Part shown: in pieces, positions 18,738-28,373 of the stretch
Layout: every line of letters begins with the position of its first letter
How positions within the stretch are numbered: position 1 is the stretch's first letter
Assembly: GCA_022447225.1 (NCBI GenBank)
Contig: JAKVAZ010000006.1
Location: 1-64,000 of the forward strand
Direction of reading: 5' to 3'
Source of the DNA: Fuerstiella sp.
Lineage (GTDB): Bacteria > Planctomycetota > Planctomycetia > Planctomycetales > Planctomycetaceae
DNA length: 64,000 bases
The notes under the pieces: model-generated
The model's input: only the letters and a program-made list of their open reading frames with translations
What the model was told of the DNA's origin: nothing
The model's database searches: none
Translations under genes and position numbers: made by a program

Positions 18738-20909
18738 ATGTCGATACGGTTCCCTGCTTCAACTCAGACTCGAAAACAGCAGGTAGCGCACGTGCCGGAA
18801 TCCCCTTCCAAACCACATTCCATGAAGGAACATGATGGTCAGCTGGGCGAACTGGCTTCCACAGCGATTTGCGGCAACGACATTACATCCTCCTGCCTGT
18901 ACGTCTCAGCTCTGGCGATCGTTTACGCCGGTAAATTGGCCCCCATATCACTGCTGATGGTGGCGGCCGTGCTTTTTCTGTTCCGTAGAATCTATACCGA
19001 AGTGGTGGGCGCCCTGCCGCTGAACGGAGGAGCTTACAACGCGCTGCTGAACACGACCAGCAAACGAGCGGCTTCTGTAGCTGCATGTCTGACGGTGCTG
19101 TCTTATATGGCCACAGCAGTTATTTCGGCACTCGAGGGGATGCACTACGTGCAACACCTCTGGAGTGGTCTCAACGTGTCGTACGCAACCGTCGCGCTAC
19201 TGGGATTTTTTATGGTTCTGACCATAGTCGGAATCACGGAATCCGCCGTTGTCGCAATCGCAATCTTTATAACACATATGATCACGTTAACATTGCTGGT
19301 ACTGGTTGGAGTGATCTTTGTATTTGTCAGTGTCGGTGACCATGAGGCGCGCGGACTGACAATGGCCAAACAGAATTTCACAGAACCCCTGCCGCCGGCA
19401 CCGGGCACGAATAACGAATTCGCTGATTTACGAAGTGACCAAGACTCCGAAGGATCCAGCTCCATCTGGCTGGCTCTGTTCTTCGGATTTTCTGTGTCGA
19501 TGCTGGGGATTTCGGGATTCGAAAGTTCTTCCAATTTCGTGGAAGAACAGCAAACAGGTGTGTTTCCAAAAACTCTGCGAAACATGTGGTATGCCGTCAG
19601 TGTCTTTAATCCGCTGATGGCCCTGCTGGCTCTCTCTGTACTCAGTATGGTGGAGGTTGATCGTCACCAAACAGCACTGCTGGCGCACATGGGACAGGAA
19701 GTAGGCAGCGTCATTGGGGGTAACGGAAAATGGTTAAGCACCCTTGTGTCGATTGACGCCGCGTTGGTTCTTAGCGGAGCCGTACTGACAAGCTTCGTTG
19801 GAGTTACCGGCTTGGTCCATCGAATGACACTGGACCGCTGCCTGCCTCAATTTCTGCTAAAAACGAACTCGCGAGGGACGACGCATCGTATCATCATCGC
19901 ATTCTTCCTGCTTTGTGCATCCGTACTGGTGATCACTCACCAGACCGTTCCGGACGGCACCGCAAAGGCGATTTCCTCAGCGGTTGAAAATCTGGATGTT
20001 CCGGAGGATGCATCAATCGAAGTCGTTCGTCGCCAGGTCAATCGGGAAGTCCTGTCACTGAAACCGGTGCAGCTTCCTGATTCCGCAAAAGACATTTTCA
20101 AAAGTCTTTCAAAGGAGGATCGGGCTCATCTTCCGCAAATGTCGGATGACGAAATAACCGAGAAACTGCACGTTGCAGGAGAGAACAGTCAAATCAAAAA
20201 ATTGGCGGGTATCTACACTATCTCGTTTCTGTCAGTGATGGCGTTATTTGGACTGGGCAATGTTCTTCTGAAGCTACGCCGTGCCAATCTGCCTCGTCCT
20301 GCTCAGGCCGGCTGGATTTCAGTGCTGTTTGCTATCTCAGCGGTTGTCGCCGGACTAATCGGAAATGCTTTGATTGACAGCGCGTATGTCTGGACATTCC
20401 TGCAGTATTTTATTCCAACGATGCTGGTGATCGCCGTGATGCTCGGTCGAATCGCATTATTAAAAATGTCCCTGTCAGTAGTGAAGACCCTTACCGCCAG
20501 TATCGTCGGTCCGATGACTCGACTCACCAAAGCTGTTCGTGAAAAGATCGATGAAATTAACGCTCAGCAGATCGTGTTTTTCACGCGAGGAGACAACATC
20601 GCAAATCTGAACAACGCCATGCTGTATGTTCGTCAGAATGAACACACCAACCGACTGAAAATCGTAACCGTGAACGACGAAAACGTGCAGACACCGGCCG
20701 GTCTGGCGAAGGAACTGGAATTTCTCGATCAGGCTTATCCGGAAATCGATATCGATTTTGTGCAGATCGAAGGTCAGTTCGGTCCGGAGCTGATTCAGGA
20801 ACTCTCTCACAGATGGAATATTCCGAAGAATCTCATGTTCATCGGCTCTCCTGGCGGTCGACTGCCCTATGACCTCGGCGAACTGGGTGGAGTACGTCTG
20901 ATAATCTGA
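18738..20909 (+). CDS. APC-superfamily permease with C-terminal soluble domain
   Basis: A large membrane transporter of about 723 residues. The amino-acid/polyamine/organocation core begins with ASTAICGNDITSSCLYV, where unwound first-helix residues of APC proteins lie, and has roughly 12 membrane helices. Two features are unusual: a charged insert of about 100 residues between hydrophobic segments (around residues 410-515 of this start), and a C-terminal soluble region of about 140 residues (from IVFFTRGDNIANLNNAM) resembling a universal-stress or nucleotide-binding alpha/beta fold. The frame opens at GTG 18624; ATGs at 18738 and 18822 are likelier, none with a strong ribosome site, so the start is uncertain. 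The substrate cannot be predicted. The tail could sense a nucleotide and gate transport (inference). Confidence 0.78.
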   Translation: MSIRFPASTQTRKQQVAHVPESPSKPHSMKEHDGQLGELASTAICGNDITSSCLYVSALAIVYAGKLAPISLLMVAAVLFLFRRIYTEVVGALPLNGGAYNALLNTTSKRAASVAACLTVLSYMATAVISALEGMHYVQHLWSGLNVSYATVALLGFFMVLTIVGITESAVVAIAIFITHMITLTLLVLVGVIFVFVSVGDHEARGLTMAKQNFTEPLPPAPGTNNEFADLRSDQDSEGSSSIWLALFFGFSVSMLGISGFESSSNFVEEQQTGVFPKTLRNMWYAVSVFNPLMALLALSVLSMVEVDRHQTALLAHMGQEVGSVIGGNGKWLSTLVSIDAALVLSGAVLTSFVGVTGLVHRMTLDRCLPQFLLKTNSRGTTHRIIIAFFLLCASVLVITHQTVPDGTAKAISSAVENLDVPEDASIEVVRRQVNREVLSLKPVQLPDSAKDIFKSLSKEDRAHLPQMSDDEITEKLHVAGENSQIKKLAGIYTISFLSVMALFGLGNVLLKLRRANLPRPAQAGWISVLFAISAVVAGLIGNALIDSAYVWTFLQYFIPTMLVIAVMLGRIALLKMSLSVVKTLTASIVGPMTRLTKAVREKIDEINAQQIVFFTRGDNIANLNNAMLYVRQNEHTNRLKIVTVNDENVQTPAGLAKELEFLDQAYPEIDIDFVQIEGQFGPELIQELSHRWNIPKNLMFIGSPGGRLPYDLGELGGVRLII

Positions 20910-21158
20910 CCCGAAACCCGTTCGGAAGGTACTTTCCAGCCACAAATGCCTTCATGTTCCTGCCCCCGAGTGTCAGTAAAGTTCAGCAGTGAAACGTCGC
21001 AGCTTTGAAAGATCTGCAGAATACGGTGGCGTATCGTTCCTCGGCAACCATGACTCCTCCGCAAACCCACCAGCATCGGTATTGAAATTTTACTGAAGTC
21101 CGGGACAATTCGCCGGGGATGCCGGTTCAGACCAAATAAACGTGATGGAGCCACGTGC

Positions 21159-22532
21159 ATGATCCGAATCGAAGCCGGACGGACGTCGCAGTATTGTGAC
21201 GGGAACTCACGTCGGAGTTTTCTTCAGGTCGGCATGGCCGGAATGAGTAGTCTTAGTCTCCCGTCATTGCTCCGCGCTCAGGAATCCTCAGGCGGTCCAA
21301 AGAAAGACACGTCTGTCATCCTGTTGTGGCTGGACGGTGGTCCGAGTCATCATGACACGTACGATCCCAAACCGGATGCGCCGCGGGAGTACGCAGGATT
21401 CTGGAACCCGATTTGCACGAATGTCCCGGACATCAACTTCTGCGAATTGCTGCCGCTGCACTCAAGGATCGCAGACAAATTTTCGATTGTGCGGTCTGTC
21501 CATCACGATAACGGTGACCACTTTTCGGGAGGCCACTGGATGCTGACCGGCCGTGGTGCCGGTGTGAGCGGATCGAAGACTCCGGGTAAGTATCCGTTTT
21601 TTGGCAGCGTAGCCACAAAAGTCACCGGATCACGCCGGCCCGGAATGCCGGCGAATGTGGCTGTCCCGCTGGCGATGAGTATTGGCAAGCGTCCGGGTTA
21701 TTTTGGCGGCAACTATCTGGGAATTGAACACGATCCGTTTCAAACCGGCGGAGATCCCAATGCAGCGGGTTTCACGGTCCAGAATCTTAATCTCACCGAC
21801 GGTCTCACTGTCAAACGACTGGAAGATCGTCGTTTTCTACAAACACACTTTGACCAGTTATTGCGCAGCTCGGAAAACAGCGGCACTCTGGCAGCCATGG
21901 ATCGGTTTGACTCGCAGGCATTCGGACTGGTGGCCGGTTCAAAAGCACGTGCTGCCTTCGACATCAGTCAGGAACAGGATGCCGTGCGTGAGAGATACGG
22001 TCGTAACAACTGGGGCCAAAGCACCTTGCTGGCGCGACGACTCGTTGAAGCCGGATCCACATTCGTGACATGTCATTTCGGAGGCTGGGACAGCCACTGG
22101 AATCATCAGGGAACGATGGAGAGTTACCTGCCTAAAGTCGACATGGCGGTTCACGCCTTGTTTACAGACCTGGACGACAGAGGCCTGCTGGACCAGGTCC
22201 TTGTGGTGGTGATGGGCGAGTTCAGCCGTACACCACGCATAAACGACGGTGGAAACGGGGGACCACCACTGAGCAAGGGCACGCCCGGACGCGATCACTG
22301 GGGCAACGCAATTTCCGTACTGATGGGCGGTGGAGGAATCCGTGGTGGCCAGGTTGTCGGCTCGACTAATCGACTGGGCGAAGTTCCACAGGATAACCCG
22401 CTGCGTCCTGGCGACATCCACCACACCATCTTCAATGTCCTCGGTGTCGACCCCAACATTGCCTTCAATGATTCCTCAGGCCGACCCATCGCCGCAATCG
22501 ACCACGGCAGTGTGATTCAGGAGTTGATCTGA
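21159..22532 (+). CDS. DUF1501 protein, Tat-exported
   Basis: A 457-residue member of DUF1501, a planctomycete-enriched family related to the alkaline phosphatase/sulfatase fold. The N-terminus SRRSFLQVGMAGMSSLSLP is a twin-arginine signal. Characteristic segments are VILLWLDGGPSHHDTYDPKP, VRSVHHDNGDHFSGGHWMLTG, VVVMGEFSRTPRIN and GRDHWGNAISVLMGGGGIRGG. ATG 21159 has GGAG eight bases upstream. DUF1501 genes usually pair with DUF1549/DUF1553 genes, but this one stands alone; a second copy at 28708 is paired. Probable role is processing of sulfated or complex polysaccharides in the periplasm (family-based inference; no activity is proven). Confidence 0.9.
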   Translation: MIRIEAGRTSQYCDGNSRRSFLQVGMAGMSSLSLPSLLRAQESSGGPKKDTSVILLWLDGGPSHHDTYDPKPDAPREYAGFWNPICTNVPDINFCELLPLHSRIADKFSIVRSVHHDNGDHFSGGHWMLTGRGAGVSGSKTPGKYPFFGSVATKVTGSRRPGMPANVAVPLAMSIGKRPGYFGGNYLGIEHDPFQTGGDPNAAGFTVQNLNLTDGLTVKRLEDRRFLQTHFDQLLRSSENSGTLAAMDRFDSQAFGLVAGSKARAAFDISQEQDAVRERYGRNNWGQSTLLARRLVEAGSTFVTCHFGGWDSHWNHQGTMESYLPKVDMAVHALFTDLDDRGLLDQVLVVVMGEFSRTPRINDGGNGGPPLSKGTPGRDHWGNAISVLMGGGGIRGGQVVGSTNRLGEVPQDNPLRPGDIHHTIFNVLGVDPNIAFNDSSGRPIAAIDHGSVIQELI

Positions 22533-22858
22533 ACACAAAATCGGTGACGGTGTGAATTCGGTCTGCCTTCAAAAGAATCAGTCAGAACCATCGTGCGTCG
22601 CGGGATGCATGACAGACCATTAACGCTGTCCCCGCACACGTGGATAAATTGTTTGTTGAAGCTACGGCAGGGTTTGTCGGCTAACCGAAACACCACCGTC
22701 CAGAATTCTTCGAAGAAGGGCCGGCGCTCGTGGTGCGGTAATGGATTTCATCTCCGTCAGCTTTCTGTCAGAGTGTTCCTGGTCCGAACATTGGCCAATC
22801 GTTTGAGCGAATTCACACAGAAGATCCACCGTACAATGATCTACAGTGATCAACCTGA
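22533..22858. other. intergenic region, no gene seen
   Basis: About 325 bases between convergent genes (DUF1501 plus, DUF4432 minus). Short open frames only; no distinct terminator hairpin with a T-tract was recognised. Confidence 0.4.
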
Positions 22859-23935
22859 TTAGCCTCGTATGCGTGCTTCGGCAGCGGCAATCTCCGCTTC
22901 ACCGTCCAGCACGCTGATCTGCATGTGAAAATCCCGCACCTGGCCGGGATCTATTTTTTCGAGGTAGCCATTTTCGCGAGTCCATGCTCGTCCAAGGGGA
23001 CTGCAGTTTCCCGGTTCGATTCCGGTCACAAACGTGCCTCTGGTAAAGTGCTGCCACTGTGTCAGGAGTGGCAACTCTTTGGCGGGAAAACGAAAGTCAA
23101 TGCCAACACCGAGCGTGTCATTGACCAGAGCCGCCTCGACCATGCCCGAGTCATCAGGAACGGGACGGTGAACGTAGACCTCATCATGCGGCTGATCCTG
23201 CAGTTTCCCCACCTTTTCATAAGCCTGCGGTCCGACTTCCCGATCGTCGTTCCAGGCCGTCGACTTTTTGCTGCTGATCAGAAACCGACTGCCTGTATCC
23301 AGAACAGGGAAACCTGGATTCATGTGATACAGAATCATTAGTGGAGACGGGCCGGCCCCCAGGTTCTCCACCCGGTCACGGATCTGAATCGACCGCTGCC
23401 CGAGTACCGTTCGGATCCGGCGAGACATCAACAGATCGGTGCCAAAGACCACAGCTTCACGCATGGTGCCGCTGACCTCGATAACGTAGTCACCTTCGTC
23501 CCAGACACTCCGGGCACGCACCTGCTTTGCAGGAATATAGGACAGTCGACCGTGCAGCCCCAGCTCTTCATTCTCTACCTCTTTGTCGACTTCAGGATGC
23601 CCGACAAAAGTCATCCCGCAGGTGGTCAGCAATCCACCAAAGAACCCGCGCAGCCACCCAAAGCTCTGAGGCTCGTAAAAGGCCGGCCCGACATCGCCAG
23701 TATTGCTTCGGAACCCCAGCGACATCCCCTTGTAGCTGGCAGAGGCAATATCCAGAGCACGACCCGGTAAAACAGAAAAACAAAGCCCTGACGCGTTGAA
23801 CACGTCAATCAGGCCGGCACCCCGCTCATTTCCCTCAACGAGTTCCGATCGACGTGCATACGCCAGCTGGCTCATATCGCCGGTCAGATCCTGCAACTGC
23901 TGACGTGTGTAGCTGCGATCGAAAAGACGAGGCAT
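22859..23935 (-). CDS. DUF4432 family aldose 1-epimerase-like protein
   Basis: A 358-residue cytosolic protein of the galactose-mutarotase superfamily, DUF4432 branch. Landmarks are SVLPGRALDIASASYKG, FYEPQSFGWLRGFFGGLLTTCG, LHGRLSYIPA with the expected His, YHMNPGFP and GIEPGNCSPLGR. Family members bind or epimerise sugars at the anomeric carbon. ATG 23935 follows an AGGAGTC ribosome site. It is the last ordinary-composition gene before the AT-rich island. A role in hexose or fucose utilisation is plausible, though no catabolic gene is directly adjacent. Confidence 0.88.
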   Translation of the reverse strand: MPRLFDRSYTRQQLQDLTGDMSQLAYARRSELVEGNERGAGLIDVFNASGLCFSVLPGRALDIASASYKGMSLGFRSNTGDVGPAFYEPQSFGWLRGFFGGLLTTCGMTFVGHPEVDKEVENEELGLHGRLSYIPAKQVRARSVWDEGDYVIEVSGTMREAVVFGTDLLMSRRIRTVLGQRSIQIRDRVENLGAGPSPLMILYHMNPGFPVLDTGSRFLISSKKSTAWNDDREVGPQAYEKVGKLQDQPHDEVYVHRPVPDDSGMVEAALVNDTLGVGIDFRFPAKELPLLTQWQHFTRGTFVTGIEPGNCSPLGRAWTRENGYLEKIDPGQVRDFHMQISVLDGEAEIAAAEARIRG

Positions 23936-24466
23936 GATTGACTCCTGATGTCAAAGTGTCTTTGTTGAAGTAACGTTCTGACATTACCGAGGCGATAACA
24001 GAATTCTCTTTTCCGTACGACCCGGCACTCAGGTACTAATGAATGCCCCTGGATTTTTATTGATTCTACCCGGACTACGAAACTCCGTTGGTTGTCTAAC
24101 CCGTTATCGCTCGACGAGAACTTTTATTTTGTCGTTTCTTGTTAAACAACCAGCACGTTTTACCCCTTCGTTCATCGACACATTAGCATTTTCGTATTTA
24201 TGTAAAAACATTTTCAAATCCAACCCAACCGGACCCAAAAACAACAATCCCGCCAAACATTACACCTCAACAAAACGACGACAATTAACACGACCGACGT
24301 TTTATATAATGCCATTTGTTTCACTTCAGTTTCCATAATTAATCTTGGCGCGCCTTTACACACATCTGGCGAAATATTTCCATTTATTATTGCAGATATT
24401 GTGTTTATTCAATAACATCTGCCCCTGGATCCTCACCGTTTATTGGGTACTACTGAAAAAGATACC
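23936..24466. other. AT-rich spacer at left border of the island
   Basis: About 530 bases with visibly lower G+C than the rest of the window and many A/T runs, marking the left border of a probable acquired region. The 11-mer tgcccctggat occurs at 24044-24054 and 24420-24430 in the same orientation, bracketing the most AT-rich part. No gene is supported. Confidence 0.5.
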
Positions 24467-24955
24467 ATGACCAATAAAGCTTCAGACATTGATAAGGCGG
24501 TCAAATTACTGGCGAACTTTTCTCAGGAAGATCTTAATCAGATCGCCAGTAAGGCTTCAGCCGAATTGAATCGAGAAACGAGCAACAACATCAAGAAGAA
24601 ATTGGATGATGCGGTTTCTGCTATAGGTCAATTGGATTTTGATTCTTTGGTTGATGATGTACGTGTTGATATCACAGGAAACGTCCGAGCCATTTCAAGC
24701 TGGGCATCAATTAAAACAGCTAAAACGGCAACAGTATCTGTCAAACCAAATTTGACATCAGCAGAAATCAACAAACTGAATAAATTTATTAACAAGAACT
24801 GCATTGGCAAATCCAAGGCCATGACAAAAGATGCTTTGTTAAAGGCCAATGGGATCGATGGCTTGAGATCTAAAGACAGCTGGGATGGTGTTTTGGCTGG
24901 GTGTGATACAGATGGAAAAAAGGGGCGTGGTGCTGGATATTTCAGGAAAAAATGA
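24467..24955 (+). CDS. orphan basic protein, unknown family, in AT-rich island
   Basis: A 162-residue protein that I cannot assign to a family. ATG 24467 is the first likely start; the frame opens at TTG 24443. The N-terminal half (residues 1-60) is a helical amphipathic stretch (KLLANFSQEDLNQIASKAS). A middle segment follows, then a C-terminal domain (from LTSAEINKLNKFI) ending KGRGAGYFRKK. That pattern of helices, then a lysine-rich turn and an aromatic strand, resembles a small winged-helix DNA-binding domain (inference only). Codon usage is A/T-rich, unlike neighbouring genes, pointing to horizontal origin. It is isolated, with no operon partner, next to an integrase remnant and tRNA-Arg. 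Confidence 0.6.
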   Translation: MTNKASDIDKAVKLLANFSQEDLNQIASKASAELNRETSNNIKKKLDDAVSAIGQLDFDSLVDDVRVDITGNVRAISSWASIKTAKTATVSVKPNLTSAEINKLNKFINKNCIGKSKAMTKDALLKANGIDGLRSKDSWDGVLAGCDTDGKKGRGAGYFRKK

Positions 24956-25272
24956 TGCGGTTTCGACTGTGGATAATTGAGACAGTCAAAGTGACGTTGT
25001 GTATAACTCATATACAAATGGTAAACATGGATCAAAACATAGATGTAGATATGTATATTTAATATACCAGCCGATAAATACTGCGGCTTAAACCCATAAC
25101 AGCTGATCATCTTCCTTTGATTTGTGGCTGAGAACCTGGTGGCAACGCAACAGATGACATCCACTTGTAAGTGAACAGGTTCTGATGTTGGTTTCGTTCG
25201 ATCAGCTCTGCAAGATCTACGCTAACAACGCCGTTTAAAGGTGTCGTTGAACTGAACCGCTTCGCGTCGCCT
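24956..25272. other. island spacer, no gene seen
   Basis: About 315 AT-rich bases after the orphan gene, including an A/T run around 25003-25065. A 178-codon minus frame overlapping the orphan gene looks like an antisense shadow. No RNA gene was recognised. Confidence 0.4.
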
Positions 25273-25632
25273 TCACTTCTTGAACACTCGGCTTACTGGT
25301 TTCCACGGACCATCAGGTAACTTTGCTATTTGGTCACTCTGTAGAATTTTGCCAGCCTTGATCGCCTTCAGCGCACGACCTTTGACCTTCCCGTATCGAT
25401 AGAGCCAGTACTGGACAGTCTGCCTTGGCAGAGGTGGCGGAGTGTTAACAACAGGCGTGGTCACAGGGACAGGTATTGCGGGGGTTTCGCTTGGGAGTGG
25501 TGGATTCACGGGAGCAGTCTGTGAACCCAATAACTCATTCCTGTAGTAACGATGGTCTTCCGGCAGTCGTTTCGCGGTTCGATATACAGTTTCATGTACA
25601 TCGTGGACACCACCCAAGTGAATGGAAACCAA
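25273..25632 (-). pseudogene. GYF-like domain protein remnant
   Basis: A minus-strand frame of 119 codons with only a TTG start at 25632. Its last 50 residues (VQYWLYRYGKVKGRALKAI, then KLPDGPWKPVSRVFKK) resemble the GYF-type or DUF4339-like domain found at the ends of planctomycete membrane proteins. They are preceded by a Pro-rich linker (about residues 45-72) of the usual kind. Upstream, a different frame (25506-25724) encodes hydrophobic residues that could be the original membrane part, which suggests a frameshifted gene. Alternatively a short real gene; confidence is low. Confidence 0.35.
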
Positions 25633-25783
25633 GGGCCAATCATAAATAGAAAAGACACTGGCCTACCCGCTTCTCTGACGGCTCGCAGAAAATGGTCAAT
25701 GCTGCGTTGCAGAGAAAGCAACAAAAAGCGGCGGTCACGGAGGAGGCGTAGTCGATGGCAACACTACTACCAGAAAATCTGGA

Positions 25784-27123
25784 ATGGTAAACCGTACTAT
25801 ACGGCTGTCGTATAAGCTGGCGGAACAACCAGACAGAGTCTCGCTTGGAGCAATTGGTAAGAAACGCGCGGACAAGGTTTTTGCTGTCGTAGAGGAATAT
25901 GAAACTCTTCACGCATTACTCGAAAATCCCAACAAAGATCTGCGGACTAAGACACTCAAACTCAAACAGGCTGAACCCAAAATCTACGGGTGACATGGTG
26001 GAGAAGGGTGTAATCGCAGAGGACGAGACAAAGCTAACGGTCACTCAGTTTTTCGACGAGTATATGAAGGACAAACTTGCCGAAGTCAAAGCACGCACCG
26101 TCGGAAATTACCGCAGCACTCAACAGAAATTCGAGGAGCACATCGGCGGTGACACAGAATTATGCGATGTAGCTGAAGATGATGTTCGTCAATTCATGAA
26201 ATCTGTACGACATCACAAATCAAGTACGATCAAAAACTAATTCAAACGGTGCGGTCAGGCATTTGATTAGGCGAAACGGCAGAAGTATTTCACTGGCGAA
26301 AACCCCTTCCATATTCCAGAGGCAAATAAGTATTCCGTTAAGGAGGATCACATACACTCGAAAGGAAATCACGAGATTGTGAGTGAGGAATATCTTGACA
26401 ATTTACTTTCCTGTCGAAAATCACTTCGTTCAGAGTTCGAAAATCTGGAGTGGAATATAGTTGTTAACCTGATCCGATTCACTGGATGTCACATTTCTGC
26501 GGTCACAATTCTCCGATGGTCAGACATAGACTTGGCGAACGAAGATCTGACAAAGCGTGGCAAAACAGTTGGCGTGATGTGCGGTACAGGCGACGAGCGG
26601 TGTGAAACAGTAATGCCGTTATGGCACGAGCTACGGCCTGTGCTTCTCCGACTTAAACAGTACCACGAGCAAACCGGATACGAGTCTGACGACGTCCCCA
26701 AAAACATTGGTAATCTGGAGAAGAAACCAGAATTCGATATCTGTCGAGCAGAGGACGGTGTGAAACTAAAACAGGGTCGGTTTGAGACAAACCTTCAAAA
26801 GACATACAAGGAAATTCTCAAGCGGAACGGTCTGAAAATTCCCGCAGGAGCACCATACAAGGCAATTCGCAAGTTCAGATGGAAGTGAGTTACGGAAGCT
26901 TCCTGAAGTAACCAATGACCTCCTCTGTGCGTGGATGGGACACAGCGAAGACACTGGCGACAAGTATTACTTTCAGACTGACCGCGAAGACCGCCCGAGG
27001 GCACTTCAGAATAGCCGTTCTGGGTCTCACAAAAATGGAGCAGGAGTGGAGCCAGAGATCCAATGGAGCACGTTTCCGCTCGAATCGCATCAGATCAAAT
27101 TTCTGCTCGTCCCAAAATCCTGA
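25784..27123 (+). pseudogene. decayed planctomycete-type tyrosine integrase
   Basis: Four consecutive pieces in two reading frames reconstruct one tyrosine recombinase. Piece 1 (25784-25993) is the arm-binding start (NRTIRLSYKLAEQPDRVSLG, a form of the usual IRLG pattern). After a frameshift near 25990, piece 2 (25995-26240) has the SAM-like core domain (TVTQFFDEYMKDKLAEVKARTV as TLGxFxxxY). Then come in-frame stops at 26238-26240 and 26268-26270, followed by KRQKYFTGENPFHIPEA, the usual 'enPFa' region. Piece 3 (to 26888) has box I, TGCHISAVTILRWSDID, where the catalytic Arg is His. A second frameshift precedes piece 4, with CAWMGHSEDTGDKYYFQTD, the GH/N box and Tyr region. It is thus non-functional. 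It ends about 60 bases from the 3' end of tRNA-Arg, as expected for an integrase beside its att site. Confidence 0.8.
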
Positions 27124-27182
27124 AAAAATCAGGGGCTGATGGGATGTGGCAGGATTCGAGGTCATCCGTACCAGACAAAAAA

Positions 27183-27256
<74 letters not shown>

Positions 27257-27637
27257 ATGAGCATTCAACAGATCTTCTCTGATCACAACGTTCGGATCAC
27301 CCGATCCTGATTCCACGTATTAATGGAATCAATAAACACCTGTTCGAACAAACCACCAGACCCGGAAGTATGCCAAGGACAGTCATTTCAGACAAGCCAG
27401 GGACCGATTTTCCTCCCCACGCAAAACAGCCTAGCTATCGCCGATAGCAACAGAGCGACTTGAGTCGACATTTTAAACTTCCCGAATCTGATGCCGTCCC
27501 GAAATTCTGCAGAAAACGGCGCCACGATATTCCTGCCGGCAAAGATCCGGCAGATCAGGAATGAGAATAGCATATGCCGGCTGCAATCGACTTCCTCTGT
27601 CCGCAACCATATCAGTGCAACATTCGAATTGATCCAT

Positions 27638-27733
27638 CCTGCGTCAGTACATCGGCCCAACTGTTCGATCCTGCGTCAGCCTAACGGACCAACTGTTCGA
27701 TCCTGCGTCAGACCGATGTGAAATTTTTAAATC
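27638..27733. repeat. 32-bp tandem repeat (CCTGCGTCAG units)
   Basis: Units start at 27638, 27670 and 27702 with CCTGCGTCAG, and a decayed fourth start follows at about 27733 (CCTGCAT). The first two units also share an ending, CAACTGTTCGAT, separated by a more variable middle. The period of 32 leaves no room for spacers, so it is not a CRISPR array. Confidence 0.75.
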
Positions 27734-27755
27734 CTGCATGGGAGACTGGCGTTGC

Positions 27756-27783
27756 AACGGACGCTCCGTGTCCGTTTTTTTTT
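27756..27783 (+). terminator. rho-independent terminator-like hairpin
   Basis: AACGGAC (27756-27762) pairs with GTCCGTT (27770-27776) around a 7-base loop, followed by a run of T through 27783. Its polarity would end plus-strand transcripts coming through the tandem repeat; no intact plus-strand gene lies upstream within 600 bases. Confidence 0.7.
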
Positions 27784-28001
27784 ATGAATCAAATCACCAT
27801 GTTCCCTGAGACACTTCAAACATTTCTTGAACGCGTTTAACCAAAGACTATAGTGCTGGTTAAAGACTGTTGGAGCTTAATGGCTTTTGAATGTATCGCT
27901 CGAATGTGCGAACGATATAACTGGCTGCACTGGTCGTGATCGCCTTGCGGGTCACTGGGTTATCGTCTGCGACCAAATGTCCATCAAGACAAGGAATCCC
28001 A

Positions 28002-28373
28002 ATGGCAAAGAAGTCGCGTTTTAATATGTCGGCTGAAGTGCGAACGCTGCTGAAAGCGGACAACAACATTACTGGCCCCCAGGTTTACGCAGCACTGTGT
28101 CGAAAGGCCCCTAATCAGACGATCAACAAAAACAGCTGTGGAGTTGCTTTTGCCAACGCCCGGAAAAAGATGGGTCTGACACGCAGGAGCAAAAAGAAGA
28201 TCGGCACTGAAAGCAGATACGAACGGGGCGCAAAGTCAAGCATACTGTCAACTCAGACCATATCTCTGGCGGCCCTTCGCTGCGCACGTGAACTGCTCGC
28301 AAAAACCGACGGTGATGTTACAGTCGCTGCTGCGGTTCTCCACGAAGTTAAGGCACTGCAGAAGTGTTGTTAA
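28002..28373 (+). CDS. small basic planctomycete-type hypothetical protein
   Basis: A 123-residue Lys/Arg-rich protein. The start at ATG 28002 (MAKKSRFNMSAEVR) has AAGGA six bases upstream; the longer frame from 27936 lacks this. Residues 8-60 (EVRTLLKADNNITGPQVYAAL then NSCGVAFANARKKMGL) resemble a repeated small family in planctomycetes. Those members have an N-terminal helix-turn-helix-like module, where 'asp-x-ITGPQVYAAL' corresponds to a 'GPKDVIEAL'-type phrase followed by an 'N...KKM' helix. A DNA- or RNA-binding role is likely but unproven. The C-terminal helix holds 'AALRCARELLAKTDGDVTVAAAVLHEV'-type residues (split here). It sits at the right end of the island and has better G+C than the orphan gene. 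Confidence 0.65.
   Translation: MAKKSRFNMSAEVRTLLKADNNITGPQVYAALCRKAPNQTINKNSCGVAFANARKKMGLTRRSKKKIGTESRYERGAKSSILSTQTISLAALRCARELLAKTDGDVTVAAAVLHEVKALQKCC

Larger units (their letters stand above)
27257..28001. other. island spacer with tandem repeat and terminator
   Basis: About 745 bases between the tRNA and the next small gene. Besides the 32-bp repeats and hairpin listed separately, I see only short frames. A 90-codon minus frame at 27388-27660 has no start site or family resemblance. Confidence 0.45.

Noticed and set aside
24044-24430. 11-mer tgcccctggat repeated at both ends of the AT-rich spacer, as a possible att site
   Set aside because: Too short, does not match the tRNA-Arg 3' end, and could arise by chance.
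25506-25724. Hydrophobic 72-codon minus frame upstream of the GYF-like remnant as a separate gene
   Set aside because: Overlaps the remnant in another frame; more likely the frameshifted front part of the same lost gene.
27638-27733. Possible mini-CRISPR
   Set aside because: The 32-bp units are directly tandem with no spacers and no cas genes nearby.
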